Of a DNA stretch of 64,000 nt, positions 15,001 to 24,746 are shown in pieces. A program made the translations under genes and the position numbers. The DNA lies in contig JAIUJO010000295.1 of the NCBI GenBank assembly GCA_023846275.1, positions 372,001 to 436,000 of the forward strand. Direction: 5' to 3'. The stretch is from Vanilla planifolia. Its lineage: Eukaryota; Streptophyta; Magnoliopsida; Asparagales; Orchidaceae. Numbering within the stretch: the stretch's first letter is position 1; each line of letters begins with the position of its first letter. Below the pieces are notes generated by a model, which saw only the letters and a program-made list of their open reading frames with translations, did not search any database and was not told where the DNA came from.

Positions 15001-16242
15001 TCTATTTTGCTCTACTCTTCTTTGCTCTACTATACTCTGCTCTGCTCTGCTCTATACTCTAGCCCAGCCTAATATAGCCTTGCCTAACTTAACTCTACTC
15101 TACTCTAGCTTAGATTCGCATAGCCTAGCCTACCCTAGCCTAGCCTCTCCTTTCTTTGCATAGCCTAACCTACCTTTAGTCAACTCTATTCTTCTCTACT
15201 CTAGTCCACTCTAGACTAGTTTAGCCCAGGGTAACCGAGACTAGCCTAGCACTACTCTACTTTACTTTACTCTACTCTACTCTACTCTACTCTAGCCTAG
15301 CCTAACTTAGCCTAACCTTCCTAAGCCTAGCCTACCATAACCTGACCTAACTCTACTCTACTTGGCTCTACTTCATTCTTCTCTACACTAATATACTCTA
15401 ATCTACTCTACTCTACTGTAACTTATCTTAGCCACAACTAACCTAACCTAACTTTACTCTTCTTTACTCTACTATACTTTATTCTACTCTACTCTAGCGT
15501 AGCCTAGTCTAGCCTAGCTTAACCTTGCTATGTTATGTTCTACTCTGCTCTGCTTTGCCCATCTCTACTTTGCTTTGCTCTACTATACTATGCTCTACTC
15601 TGCTATACTCTAATCTGCTCTACTATAGTCTAACCTAGTCTAGCCTATCCTAACTCAATTCTCCTCTACTCTACTCCACTCTAATCTACTATACTATATT
15701 CTACTCCTGTCTCGCTTATCCTAGCATAGCCCAATCGAGCTTTTCTTTACTCTACTCTACTCTCCTATACTCTACTCTACTTTGATCTACTTTTCTCTAC
15801 TTTGCTCTACTCCCCTCTTCTCTATTATGCTCTTCTCTACTCTGGTCTACTCTTCTTTGCTCTACTCTACTCTACTCTACTCAAGCCTTTCCTAGCTTAA
15901 CCTTTCCTAGCCTAATCGAGCTCTACTCTACTCTACTCTATTATACTCTACTCTAGCTTAGCCTTTCCTATCTTAGCCTAGCCTAGCTTAACTAGCTCTA
16001 CACAAATCTATTATACTCAACTCTACCCTAGCCTAACCTAGCTCTACTCTACTCTATTTTGTTCTAGCCTAGCCTAGTCTTACTCAACTCTACTCTACTC
16101 TACTCTTCTATACTCTACTCTACTCTAACCTAGTCTAGCCTAACCTAGCTTAGTATAGCTTAGCTTAACCTAGCTCTACTATGCTTTGCACTACTCTACT
16201 CACCTCTAGTCTACTTTGCTTTGCTTTTCTCTACTCTACTCT
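1..16242. repeat. Pentanucleotide satellite array, left segment (TCTAC / TAGCC words)
   Basis: The whole stretch consists of 5-bp words on the plus strand: runs of TCTAC (with TTTAC, TATAC, TCAAC, TCTGC, TCTTC variants) alternate every few tens of bases with runs of TAGCC and TAACC. The change from the second word to the first usually passes through the same junction, CTAACCTAGCTCTACTC. Perfect runs are short, mostly under about 40 bp, so the array is diverged. No inverted segment was seen. It contains no gene: TCTAC read in any plus frame gives a Ser-Thr-Leu-Leu-Tyr cycle, so frames open by chance and close at TAG in the TAGCC blocks. The array ends where LTR sequence begins. Confidence 0.95.
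14044..14111. repeat. CTCCT pure-pyrimidine tract within satellite
   Basis: About 68 bp in which the 5-bp word becomes CTCCT/TCTCC with few interruptions (TTCCT, CTTCT, one TTATAC). It keeps the 5-bp phase of the array but loses the A that normally interrupts pyrimidine runs, giving almost pure polypyrimidine on the plus strand. It follows a stretch rich in TTTGC/CTGC words and precedes ordinary TCTAC repeats. Confidence 0.8.
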
Positions 16243-18241
16243 TGTAACAACCTTAGCTTTCCTTTATTTTATTTTTCTGAGGAAGTGCTCTTTGAAAAGA
16301 GTCCAATGGTGTTTTGTTATAATATTCAGAGCTTTAAGGTTTAAATTATGAATTTTTAAAGATCTGGGATAAATTTGTAATGTTGAGGGTAGTTTTGTAA
16401 TTTTGTAAATGTCGACATAGTTCAAAATGTTTTGGTGGAAGACATATTTCTAATTTTAAAAGATGTTGGCTGTGTTAGGTATATGTGCATTTTTAAGAAT
16501 TTTGGCATAGGTCTATCTCTCCTGTAGATGATATATTTGTAGATAACCAATTCAGAGGGGTTGTTTATGCACAAAAAAAGTCGATTCTTTAGCCTTCTGG
16601 CAGATGGTTCGCCAGGGTTTGAAAAATTTTGGCTGTAGTTATAAAAGCCAAAACCAGTGTGTGTTTGAATAGCACTTTTGGAAAAAAATAACTGCGTGAA
16701 TAGTTTGGCAGAGCACGTGGAGTGTGAGGATTTTCGTAAGTGATGCCTGGCAAGAATTCCGTAAGGTCTCCTGGGAGTGTGAGGGAGTTTCAGTAGTTGC
16801 TGTTGTGTATAGTTCTGGCATGCAACAGTGACAGTCAGCGAGATTCCATAAGATAAGGTAAGAAAACGCCATTTTTGCTTTGTCAGGGTTGTGTAAGGTT
16901 TATCGATGAGCAGGGCAGACCAAGAGGGTGGAAGTTGAGCCAGATTTGATCGGTTCAGTGCATGAACTGGTTTGTCCAGTGCCCACAAACTATTTCGGTT
17001 TTGTTGGACGTGAAGGGAGAACCTGTTCAAGTCTTGGACTAGTTGCATTGCTGAACCGGGCGTGTTGGACCGGGCCGCATTGCTGGGTAGGGCATGTAAG
17101 GCACGGCCGGCCCAGCATTGATGAAAACCGAATTAAGTGAAAATAGAAATAAATTTTTGGGATTTGTTTGGGGATAACTTTTTAGAAAGCACTTTTGGTT
17201 AATAAGAACATTTTAGTTTTTTGACTATGGCTTTGTAGAACATCAAGAAACAAATCAGTAGTGGGCAAGACGATTGGTACACCAAATCCAGGTAGTTAAA
17301 TTCCTAACCCTGTGATGTAGCATAATATTATTTGTTTTTACATAATTTCTTACTATAACATGGTGTTAATTTCATAAAAACTAGAAAGGAAGAAAAATTA
17401 TGGTAAAGAAAGAAACAATGTGACATAATATGCAAAAATAAAAAAGGTAGAAGCAATATGGAATGAAAGGTCTTTCGATATGGTATAATTATCTGGATTT
17501 ATGGTTACAAAATTGTAATAAAAAATGAGACTCCCAAAGAACATTATCCTCATCACAAGGCCCAGCGTGTGGGATCGCAAGGTATCAATCTTCTGATCAA
17601 ATATCTTTTTAGGGTTATGTACTATGACTCCATGATGATTTACACCAGGCCCAGCATATTGGATCGCAGGGTATGGTGTCGTATCTGCCTGGTGGCACTA
17701 GGCCTAGCATGTTGGATCGTCGCAGGGTATCGATATTCAGATCAGATATCTGCCTAGTGTTATTTGCTTGATTGGACCCAGTAATAACACACTTATATTA
17801 AAAAATAATAAGGAACTGGCATTTCTTTTGTGGTTTTCATCTGGCATTATATATGACATATGGTATGGTTTTATCTTTATGCTTATGATTCATCTTCACT
17901 GTTCATGGTATGTATTATAGTTATACTTGGTTAACTATGTGGATTTATCTACTGAGATCTATTAAATCTCATTTAGTGCTTGCATCATAAGTCATGCAAC
18001 CACTACATTGAGAACTGGGAATGATGCTGCTACAAGAGAGCCCTTTTAACAAGATGTGTGCGAAAGGAGAGGGCTTTGTGTTGATTAAACTTTAAAGAAA
18101 AAATGTTTTTATTTATATATTTTTTATTTTGGAGTTGAGGTTTGTCTTTCCGTCAGGCCCCAACCATGGGTTTGGTTTATTGTTCTCACTCTGATGATAA
18201 TTTTTTTGTCTAGTGGTACTAGTTTAGGTGGGCGCTTGACA
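16243..18241 (+). repeat. 5' LTR of the truncated element
   Basis: Boundaries are inferred from the TGTAAC start where satellite ends and a CTTGACA end (CA at 18240-18241) three bases before the primer-binding site, giving about 1,999 bp. The ends form only an imperfect inverted repeat (TGTAAC against TTGACA). No coding domain was recognised; a 208-codon antisense frame at 16422-17048 resembles nothing known to me. With no second LTR in the window, the limits cannot be confirmed by comparison. Confidence 0.7.
17558..17735 (+). repeat. Three dispersed short repeats inside the old LTR
   Basis: A unit of about 30 bp beginning AGGCCCAGC and containing TTGGATCGCAGGGTAT-like sequence appears at 17558, 17647 and 17700 (spacings 89 and 53 bp). 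The copies differ by a few substitutions and a 3-base insertion in the third. The longer context (GATCAAATATCT and GATCAGATATCT after copies one and three) suggests a larger decayed duplication. Function is unknown; LTR subrepeats can be regulatory. Confidence 0.7.
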
Positions 18242-18244
18242 AGT

Positions 18245-18256
18245 TGGTATTAGAGC
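18245..18256 (+). other. Primer-binding site of the truncated element (iMet-type)
   Basis: TGGTATTAGAGC lies three bases after the LTR end. It matches the usual plant initiator-Met primer site TGGTATCAGAGC at 11 of 12 positions (C to T at position 7). Its location fixes the element's orientation as plus and supports the LTR boundary at 18241. Confidence 0.85.
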
Positions 18257-18390
18257 TTTGGTTTAGGAATTGGTGGGAAGTGGGTGTGATAACACCAGCA
18301 CACAATTGCATCTTTAGTATTACTTCTCGCTTAGACATTAGTTGTCAAATAACTTATGTGGTTATGTAGGATTTCAATATACTTCAAATA

Positions 18391-19390
18391 ATGGAAAGAT
18401 CTGAATTTAAAAGTATAGATACGGGTAAAGAAAAAGAGCAACAAGGAGATACGCAATAGGAATTAGCAGAAACCTTAGTCTCTTTGTTGCGATCAATTGG
18501 AAACACTGGTAGCTATAGGGGCAAGGCATCCATCAACTTGGTGGTTGACCATTTTTAGTGGAGGCATCCTCCTTATTTTGCTGGGAAAGAGGATTCTATG
18601 ATTACAGAAAATTGGTTGGAGCAAACGAATATTATCTTTGAAGGGATGTCTTGTCTAGATGACAGAAAGGTGGCCTTAGTAGTTTTAGTATTAAAAGATG
18701 CTACAAGACTGTGATGGAATTCTCAACATCTGCTTGCAATTCAAGCCAACTAATGAAAGTCATCTCCTAGAAAGAATTCATAGAAGAAGTTGAGCAATGG
18801 TATATGCCCATTTCAATTAAAGCCAAAATAAAGGAGGAGTTGAATAATCTCAGGTAATGTAATCTATCCATTACCACGTATGAAATCAAATTCTCCCACT
18901 TAGCTAAATATGTTCCTCATTTAGTAATGCTCAAAGAACAATGGTGTTACATGTTTTGACGAGGTATGCAGGATGAAATTAGGGGAGCTTTAATAGTAGT
19001 CTAAACAACAAACTATGCAGAATTATTGGAGTATGCTTGCACGATTGAGCTAGAACTCAGTTTGCTGGCAGCAAGCAAAGAAGAAGAGAAGAAAAGATTT
19101 GATCTTCTAAAATCTAAATCTAGATTCATAGGAAAAAGAGCTTGTCCTAGTTTTTCAAAAGAAGAAATTTCCACTCATTCAAGATCTAATAAGTTTAGAC
19201 CATATGGATCGAGCACTAGCAGAGTTAGTTCAAGTTTAGTTGGAATGAGTAGATGTGGGAAATGTGAAAGAATGCATAGAGGAGAATGTTGATCAGAATT
19301 TATCTGACCAATCAGATGCTACTTATGCAAAGAACTAGGGCATATTGCTTGAGATTGCCCAAATTATAAGAATTGTAAACTATGAGTGCT
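18391..19390 (+). pseudogene. gag: gag remnant of the truncated gypsy element
   Basis: A likely start codon lies at 18391, 135 bases after the primer-binding site. The reading is interrupted early by TAG and TGA codons and then shifts frame, so it is a pseudogene. Recognisable gag features remain: a PPYFAGKED segment, a conserved Trp region around NWLEQ, and a broken tryptophan motif where TGA at about 18713 replaces a likely second Trp codon. The longest open piece (19026-19289) ends in a CX2CX3HX4C knuckle (Cys codons 19254 to 19287). A second CX2CX4HX4C knuckle follows at 19317-19358 with a TGA inside it. Gag would form the particle that packages element RNA. Paired knuckles of this kind are familiar from plant gypsy Gag proteins; the decay makes a finer call unsafe. 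Confidence 0.85.
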
Positions 19391-19444
19391 TCAACAAGTG
19401 GAGTTAGAGATGATGCAAGTTGAGGCAGAGGCCACGGATGTACG

Positions 19445-20156
19445 ATGACTTCAGGAGCTGTGGTTAGAAATGGAGCGACAAGAAGTGGAGGTCGGGTGCG
19501 TATTTATTCGATCACTAGGCAAGATGCTCCACACTCCACTAGCGTCATTATAAGTATACTCGTGTTACACAAATTTTCTTTTTCTATACTCTTTGATTAT
19601 GGAGACTCACACTTTTTTATATCCACTAATGCACTCTACTGACGTCATTATATAGGTATGCTAGTGTTACACAACTTATCTGTTTCTATACTATTTGACT
19701 ATGGAGCCTCACATTCTTTTATATCCACTATTGTATCGAGGCGAATAAATGCCTTATTACACTCCATGAAAGATCTATTAGTAGTAAAAATGCCCAATGG
19801 AAATAGTATTAGTGTAGAAAAATTTACTGAAGATGAGATAGACATCTGAGGAAAGAAATTCTTAGTATTGCTACACATCCTACCTCTGATAGAATTTGAC
19901 GTAATTATTGGCATGGATTGGTTGTTTAAGCATAAAGTAAAAAAATAGACTACTGTGTAAAGAGGATTGAAATTCCAATCCTTAAAGAAGATAAATTAAT
20001 CTATTTTGGCAAAGGGAAAAAATTTTCTATCATAACATGCTCAAAGCTTAGAAGCTACTAAAGGAAGGATGTGATGGATGTCTGGTATCCATTGTGGACT
20101 TGGATAGACAATTTTCTCAACCCTCAGAAGTACCGATAGTTAAAGAATATTTCTCT
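19445..20156 (+). pseudogene. Protease and pre-RT remnant of the truncated element
   Basis: Frames here encode a retropepsin-like segment: LFDYGASHSFIS in the second copy (frame 19658-19849), followed after a stop by EFDVIIGMDWL, the usual C-terminal part of plant gypsy proteases. The active-site triad reads DYG rather than DTG or DSG. Downstream, the frame from 20094 reads a VDLDRQF...PIVKEYFS segment that resembles the linker before reverse transcriptase; it ends at the satellite junction. Several in-frame stops and at least one frame change rule out function. The active-site region is present twice in tandem. The protease would have cut the element's own polyprotein. Confidence 0.8.
19533..19730 (+). 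repeat. Tandem duplication (~100 bp) spanning the protease active site
   Basis: Two copies start at about 19533 (CACTCCACT..CGTCATTATA) and 19633 (CACTCTACT..CGTCATTATA) and both run to ATATCCACTA (19619 and 19721). They differ by scattered substitutions and small indels, so the duplication is not recent. Both encode the VLH..S.SILFDYG.SH.FIS segment. Confidence 0.85.
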
Positions 20157-20376
20157 ATTACACTATTTTACTCTACTCTACTCTACTTTCTTTTACTTTT
20201 CTCTACTCTGCTATGCTCTTCTCTACTTTATTATGCCCTTCTCTACTCTACTATACTCTGCTTTGCTTTTCTCTACTCTACTCTGCTCTACTCTTCTCTA
20301 CTCCTCTCTACTTTGCTCAACTCTGCTCTGCTCTACTCTACTATGATATGCTCTACTTATCTTTGCTCTGCTCTGC

Positions 20377-20434
20377 TCTCCTCTCCTCACCTCACCTATC
20401 CTCTCCTCGCCTCTCCCATCCCCTCTTCTCCTCT
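20377..20434. repeat. CTCCT-rich pyrimidine tract
   Basis: About 58 bp of CTCCT/CACCT/CTCGC words in the same 5-bp phase as the array, preceded by CTGCTC words. It is less pure than the tract at 14044, with several A and G interruptions. Confidence 0.65.
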
Positions 20435-22857
20435 TTGTCTTCTTTACCTTACTCTACTTTACTCTACTCTAATCTACACTACTCTACTCTACCCTCCTCT
20501 ATTCTACTCTACACAACTCTACTCTGCTATAGCCTAACAAACCCTAGCCTTATCGAATCTAGCTCAACTCTACTCGACTCTACTATGATGTACTCTAGTC
20601 CAGCACTAGCCTAGCCTCGCCAATGCACATTCTACTCAACTCTTCTCTACGTTAGCCAAACCTTCACTATCCTAATCTAGCTCTACCCTGCTCTGTTAGG
20701 CTATACTCTTCTCTACTCTTCTCTAATTTGCCCTACTCTACTCTGCTCTACTCTACTCTACTCTATACTCTAGCTTAGCCTAGCTTAGTTAAGCCTAATC
20801 TAGCTCTACTATACTCTACTCTACACTAATCTACTATATTATACTCCACTCTACTCTACACAACTCTTGCCTAGCCTAGCCTTAGCCTAGCACTGCCTAG
20901 CCTAGCCTAACCCTTCTCTACTCTTCTCTACTTTGCTCTACTCTATGCTACTCTGCTCTATTATACTCTACTATGCTTTTCTCTACTCTATTATGCTTTA
21001 CTCTACTTTACTCTACTCTAGTAAGCAAAACTCTACTCAACTCTGCTCTACTCTGCTATGCTCTACTCTCTTCTACTCTACTCCACTCCACTCTGCTCTA
21101 CTTTACTCCACTCTACTCCACTCTAACCTAAACTAACCTAGCCTAGCCAAACTTAGCTCTAGTCTACTCTACTTTAGCTTAGCTTAGCTTAACCTAGCTC
21201 TGCTCTACTTTGCTATACTTTTTTCAACATTGCTCTGCTTTGTACTAGTCTGCTCTGCTCTGCTTTACTCTAGCCTAGCATAGCCTAGCCTAGCCTAACC
21301 TAACCTAACATAGCTCTACTTTACTCTAGACGAGCTTAGCCTGGCCTAACCTCTCCTAGCCATACTTTGCTCTATGCTATTATACTCTACTCAACTATAC
21401 TCTACACTACTCTATGCTACTCTTCTCTAGTCTACTCTTCTATACTCTTACCAAGGCTGGCCTAGCCAAGCCTAGTATAGCTTAACCTAACCTAGCTCGA
21501 CTATGCTTTGCTCTGCCCTGCTCTAATCTGTTCTGGTCCACTCTGCTCTACTCTGTTCTGCTCCACTCTGCTCTTCTCTACTCTACTTAACTCTACTATG
21601 CTCTTCTCTACTCTGCTCTACTCTGCTTTGCTCTACTATATTCTATTCTATTCTACTCTAGCCTAACCTTGCTTAGACTAACCTAGCATAATCAAGCTCT
21701 ACACTACTCTACTCTTTTCTATGCTACTCTACTCTCCTCTACTCTACTGTAGCTCGCTTAACCTAGCCTACCTTAGCCTAGCCTAGCCTAACCTAACTCT
21801 ACTATGCTTTTCTCTATTCTACTCTACTAAATTATACTCCACTCTACTATACTCTATGCTACTCTACTCTAACCTAGCCTAGCCTATCTTTGCTCTACTC
21901 TTCTCTACTCAAACTCTAGCCTTCCTTAGCTTAGCCTAGCCTAACCTAGCTCTGCTATGCTCTACTCTACTTTATTATGCTCTATTCTATACTACTCTAC
22001 TTTGCTCTACTCTGCTCTGCTCTACTCTACTCTGCTCTACTATATTATATGCTAACCAAGCCTAGTTGGACCTAGCTCTACTCTACTCTACTCAACTCAA
22101 CTTAACTCTACTCTAGCTTAGCCTAGCCTAGCCTAACCTAGCCTAACCAAACCTAACCTAGCTTTACTCTACTCTTCTCTCCTCTACTCCAATCTATTTT
22201 ACTCTAATCTATACTTCTCTACTCTACTCAAACCTAGCCTAACCAAACTTACCTCTACTCTACTCTATCTTAGCTTAGCCTAGCCTAACCTAGCCGAGCC
22301 TAAACAAGCTCAACTCTACTCTACTTCGCTCTACTCTACTCTACTCTACACTGCTCTTCTCTACTCTATTCTATTCATCTCTAGTTTGCCATGCTCTACT
22401 CTGTGTTACTCTAATCTGCTCTACTCTACTCAACTCTAGCCTAGTTTAGCCTTATCTAGCCTAGCCTAGCCTAACCAAGCTCTACTCTACTCTACTCTAT
22501 TCTACTCTAACTTCGCCTAGCCTAATCAAGCTCTGGTCTGGCCTACTCTGCTCTACTATGCTATGTTCTACTTTGCTCTGCTTTGCTATACTCTACTCTG
22601 CTATACTCTGCTCTACTTTACTCTACATTATTCTTCTCTACTCTACTCTACCCTTGCCTAGCCTACCCTGGCCTAGTCTAACCTAACCTACGTCTACTCT
22701 ACTATACTGTACTTGACTCTAGCCTTGGTTAACCAAGTCTAGCCTTTCCTAACCCAACCTAGCCTTGCCTAACCTAGCTCTGCATTACACTGCTCTTCTT
22801 TGCTCTTTTTTTCTCTGCTCTGCTTGGCTCTACACTACTTTACTCTGCTCTGCTCTG

Positions 22858-22906
22858 CACTCCTCTCCTCTACTCTCCCCTCCTATACTCTCCTCTCCTC
22901 TCCTCT
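22858..22906. repeat. CTCCT pure-pyrimidine tract
   Basis: About 49 bp of TCTCC/CCTCC words with a few TAC interruptions, again placed directly after CTGC-rich words and before TCTAC repeats. Confidence 0.7.
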
Positions 22907-24696
22907 CTTCTATGTGATTCTACCCTATTCTACTCTACTATACTCTACTCTAGTCCTCTAATCTTCTCTACTCTACTCTGCTCTATTATTTTCTACTCTC
23001 CTCTATTATACTCTAGCCTTGAGTAGCCTAGCCTAATCTAGCTCCATTCTACTCTACTTTACTCTACCCTATACTACTCTCCTCTAGGTTAGCCTTGCTT
23101 AGCCTACCCTATCCCAGCCTGGCCTAACTAAGCACTGCTCTACTCTACTCCACTCTACTCTTCTCTAACCTAGCCTACCTTAGATCTGCTCTGCTTTGCT
23201 TTACATTGACCTACTCTATTCTTCTACTCTACTCTACTCTGCTTTGCTCTGCTCTCCTCTGTTCTACTCTCTTCTACACTCCTTTACTTTACTCTGCTTT
23301 GCTCTAACTCTACTATACTATACTCTACATTCTCTACTCTATTCTATTCTACTCTACTCTACTCTAACCTAGCCTAGCCTAGCCTAGCCTTGCTTAACCT
23401 AGTCCAAACTAGCTTTACTCTACTCTACTCTACTCTAGTCTATCCTAACTTACCCAAGCCAAGCCTAGCTTAGCCTAATCTAGTTTTACTCTACTATACT
23501 CGACTGTACTCAACTGTACTCTACTCTACTCTAACCTAGACTAACAAGCTCTACTCTATTCTACTCTACTCTACTCTAGCCTAACCTTTCCTTACCTAGC
23601 CTAGCTCTACACTACTTTGTTATGCTATGCTCTGTTCTTTTCTTCTCTACTATTCTCGACTCTAAACTACTTTACTCTACTCTACTCTACAATATTCTTT
23701 TCTGCTCTACTCTACTCTACTCTGTACTCTAGCCTAGTTTAGCTTAATCAAGCTTAACCTAGCTCTAGTCTACTCTACTCTACTTTAGCCTTGCCTAGCC
23801 TGATCCCACCTCGCATAGCCTAACCTACCCTAAGCTTGCTCTCCTCTACTCTACTCTACTCTACTCTGCTCTACTCTACTTTGTTCTACTCTATTTTTTT
23901 CTACACTATTCTGCTCTACTCTGCTCTACTCTACTCTTCTCTACTATACTCTACTTTACTCTATTCTACTCTGTTCTGCTCTACTCTACTTTACTCTACT
24001 CTACTCTAACATAACCTAACATAGCCTAGCCTAACCTAGCTCTACTCTACTCTATACTACTCTACTCTACTCTAACTTAGCTTAGCCTAACCTAGCTCTA
24101 CTCTGCTCTAATCTACAAATTTTTTCTTTACTTTGCTCTACTCTGCTCTACTTTGCTCTACTCTACTCTACTATACTCAAACAAACTCTTGTCTAGCTTA
24201 ACCTAGCCTAGCCTAACAAAACCTAGCTCAACTCTGCTCTTTTCTACTCTACTCTAGCCTATCTTAGCCTAGCCTAACCTAATCTAGACTAACCTAGCTC
24301 TACTCTAGTCTACTCTACTATACTATGCTCTACTCTACTCTACTCTACTTTACTCTACTCTACTATATTATACTCAACACTATTCTTCTCAACTTTACTT
24401 TGCATAGCTCTATGCTACTATACTCTAACCTAGCCTATCCTAGCCTAACTTAGCTCTGCTCTACTTTACTCCACTCTACTCTACCCTACCCTACTCGACT
24501 CTACTCTTACATAGCTTAGCCTAACTTAGCTTTACTCTTCTCTGCTCTACTCTGCTTTGCTCTACTCTACAGTGCTCTTCTTTTCTCTACTCTACTCTGC
24601 TCTCCTCTACTCTACTATGCTCATCTCTACTTTGCTCTAGTATGTTCTACTCTACTATGCTTTACTTGGCTCTAGTCTTCTCTGCTCTCTTCTTCT

Positions 24697-24746
24697 TCTC
24701 TCCTCTCCTCTACTCTCCTCTCTTGTCCTCTCCTCTCCTCTCCTCT
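24697..24746. repeat. CTCCT pure-pyrimidine tract
   Basis: About 50 bp of TCTCC words with a TAC and a TTGTC interruption, following a CTTCTTCTTC run; same context as the other tracts. Confidence 0.75.

Larger units (their letters stand above)
16243..20156 (+). mobile_element. Truncated, decayed Ty3/gypsy LTR retrotransposon (5' half only)
   Basis: Satellite stops at 16242 and a non-satellite sequence starts with TGTAACAACC. In order on the plus strand it shows an LTR-like segment, a primer-binding site (18245-18256), a gag remnant with two zinc knuckles, a protease remnant with a DYGAS motif, and the region just before reverse transcriptase. It then breaks off at about 20156, directly against satellite. 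RT, RNase H, integrase, polypurine tract and 3' LTR are all missing. Several in-frame stops and frame changes in gag show it is old and dead. Motifs place it in Ty3/gypsy; the loss of RT and integrase prevents a secure lineage call. With no 3' LTR, neither target-site duplication nor LTR divergence can be measured. Confidence 0.85.

Noticed and set aside
1..16242. CCTAA-like stretches resembling insect-type (TTAGG)n telomere repeats
   Set aside because: Runs of CCTAACCTAA are only two to four words long, always mixed with CCTAGCC and TCTAC. Plant telomere repeats (CCCTAAA) are not present as arrays, so this is satellite variation.
16422..17048. 208-codon minus-strand frame in the old LTR
   Set aside because: It is antisense to the LTR of a decayed element, shows no motif I recognise, and overlaps other frames. 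Chance is the simplest explanation, though it is the longest non-satellite, non-pol frame.
20213..20614. Long plus-strand frames rich in Leu, Tyr, Ser and Thr (also 25008-25421, 11763-12077, 61104-61418 and others)
   Set aside because: They are direct translations of TCTAC/CTCCT pentamers, overlap in two or three frames at once, and end at TAGCC blocks. No domain, no codon bias and no minus-strand counterpart.
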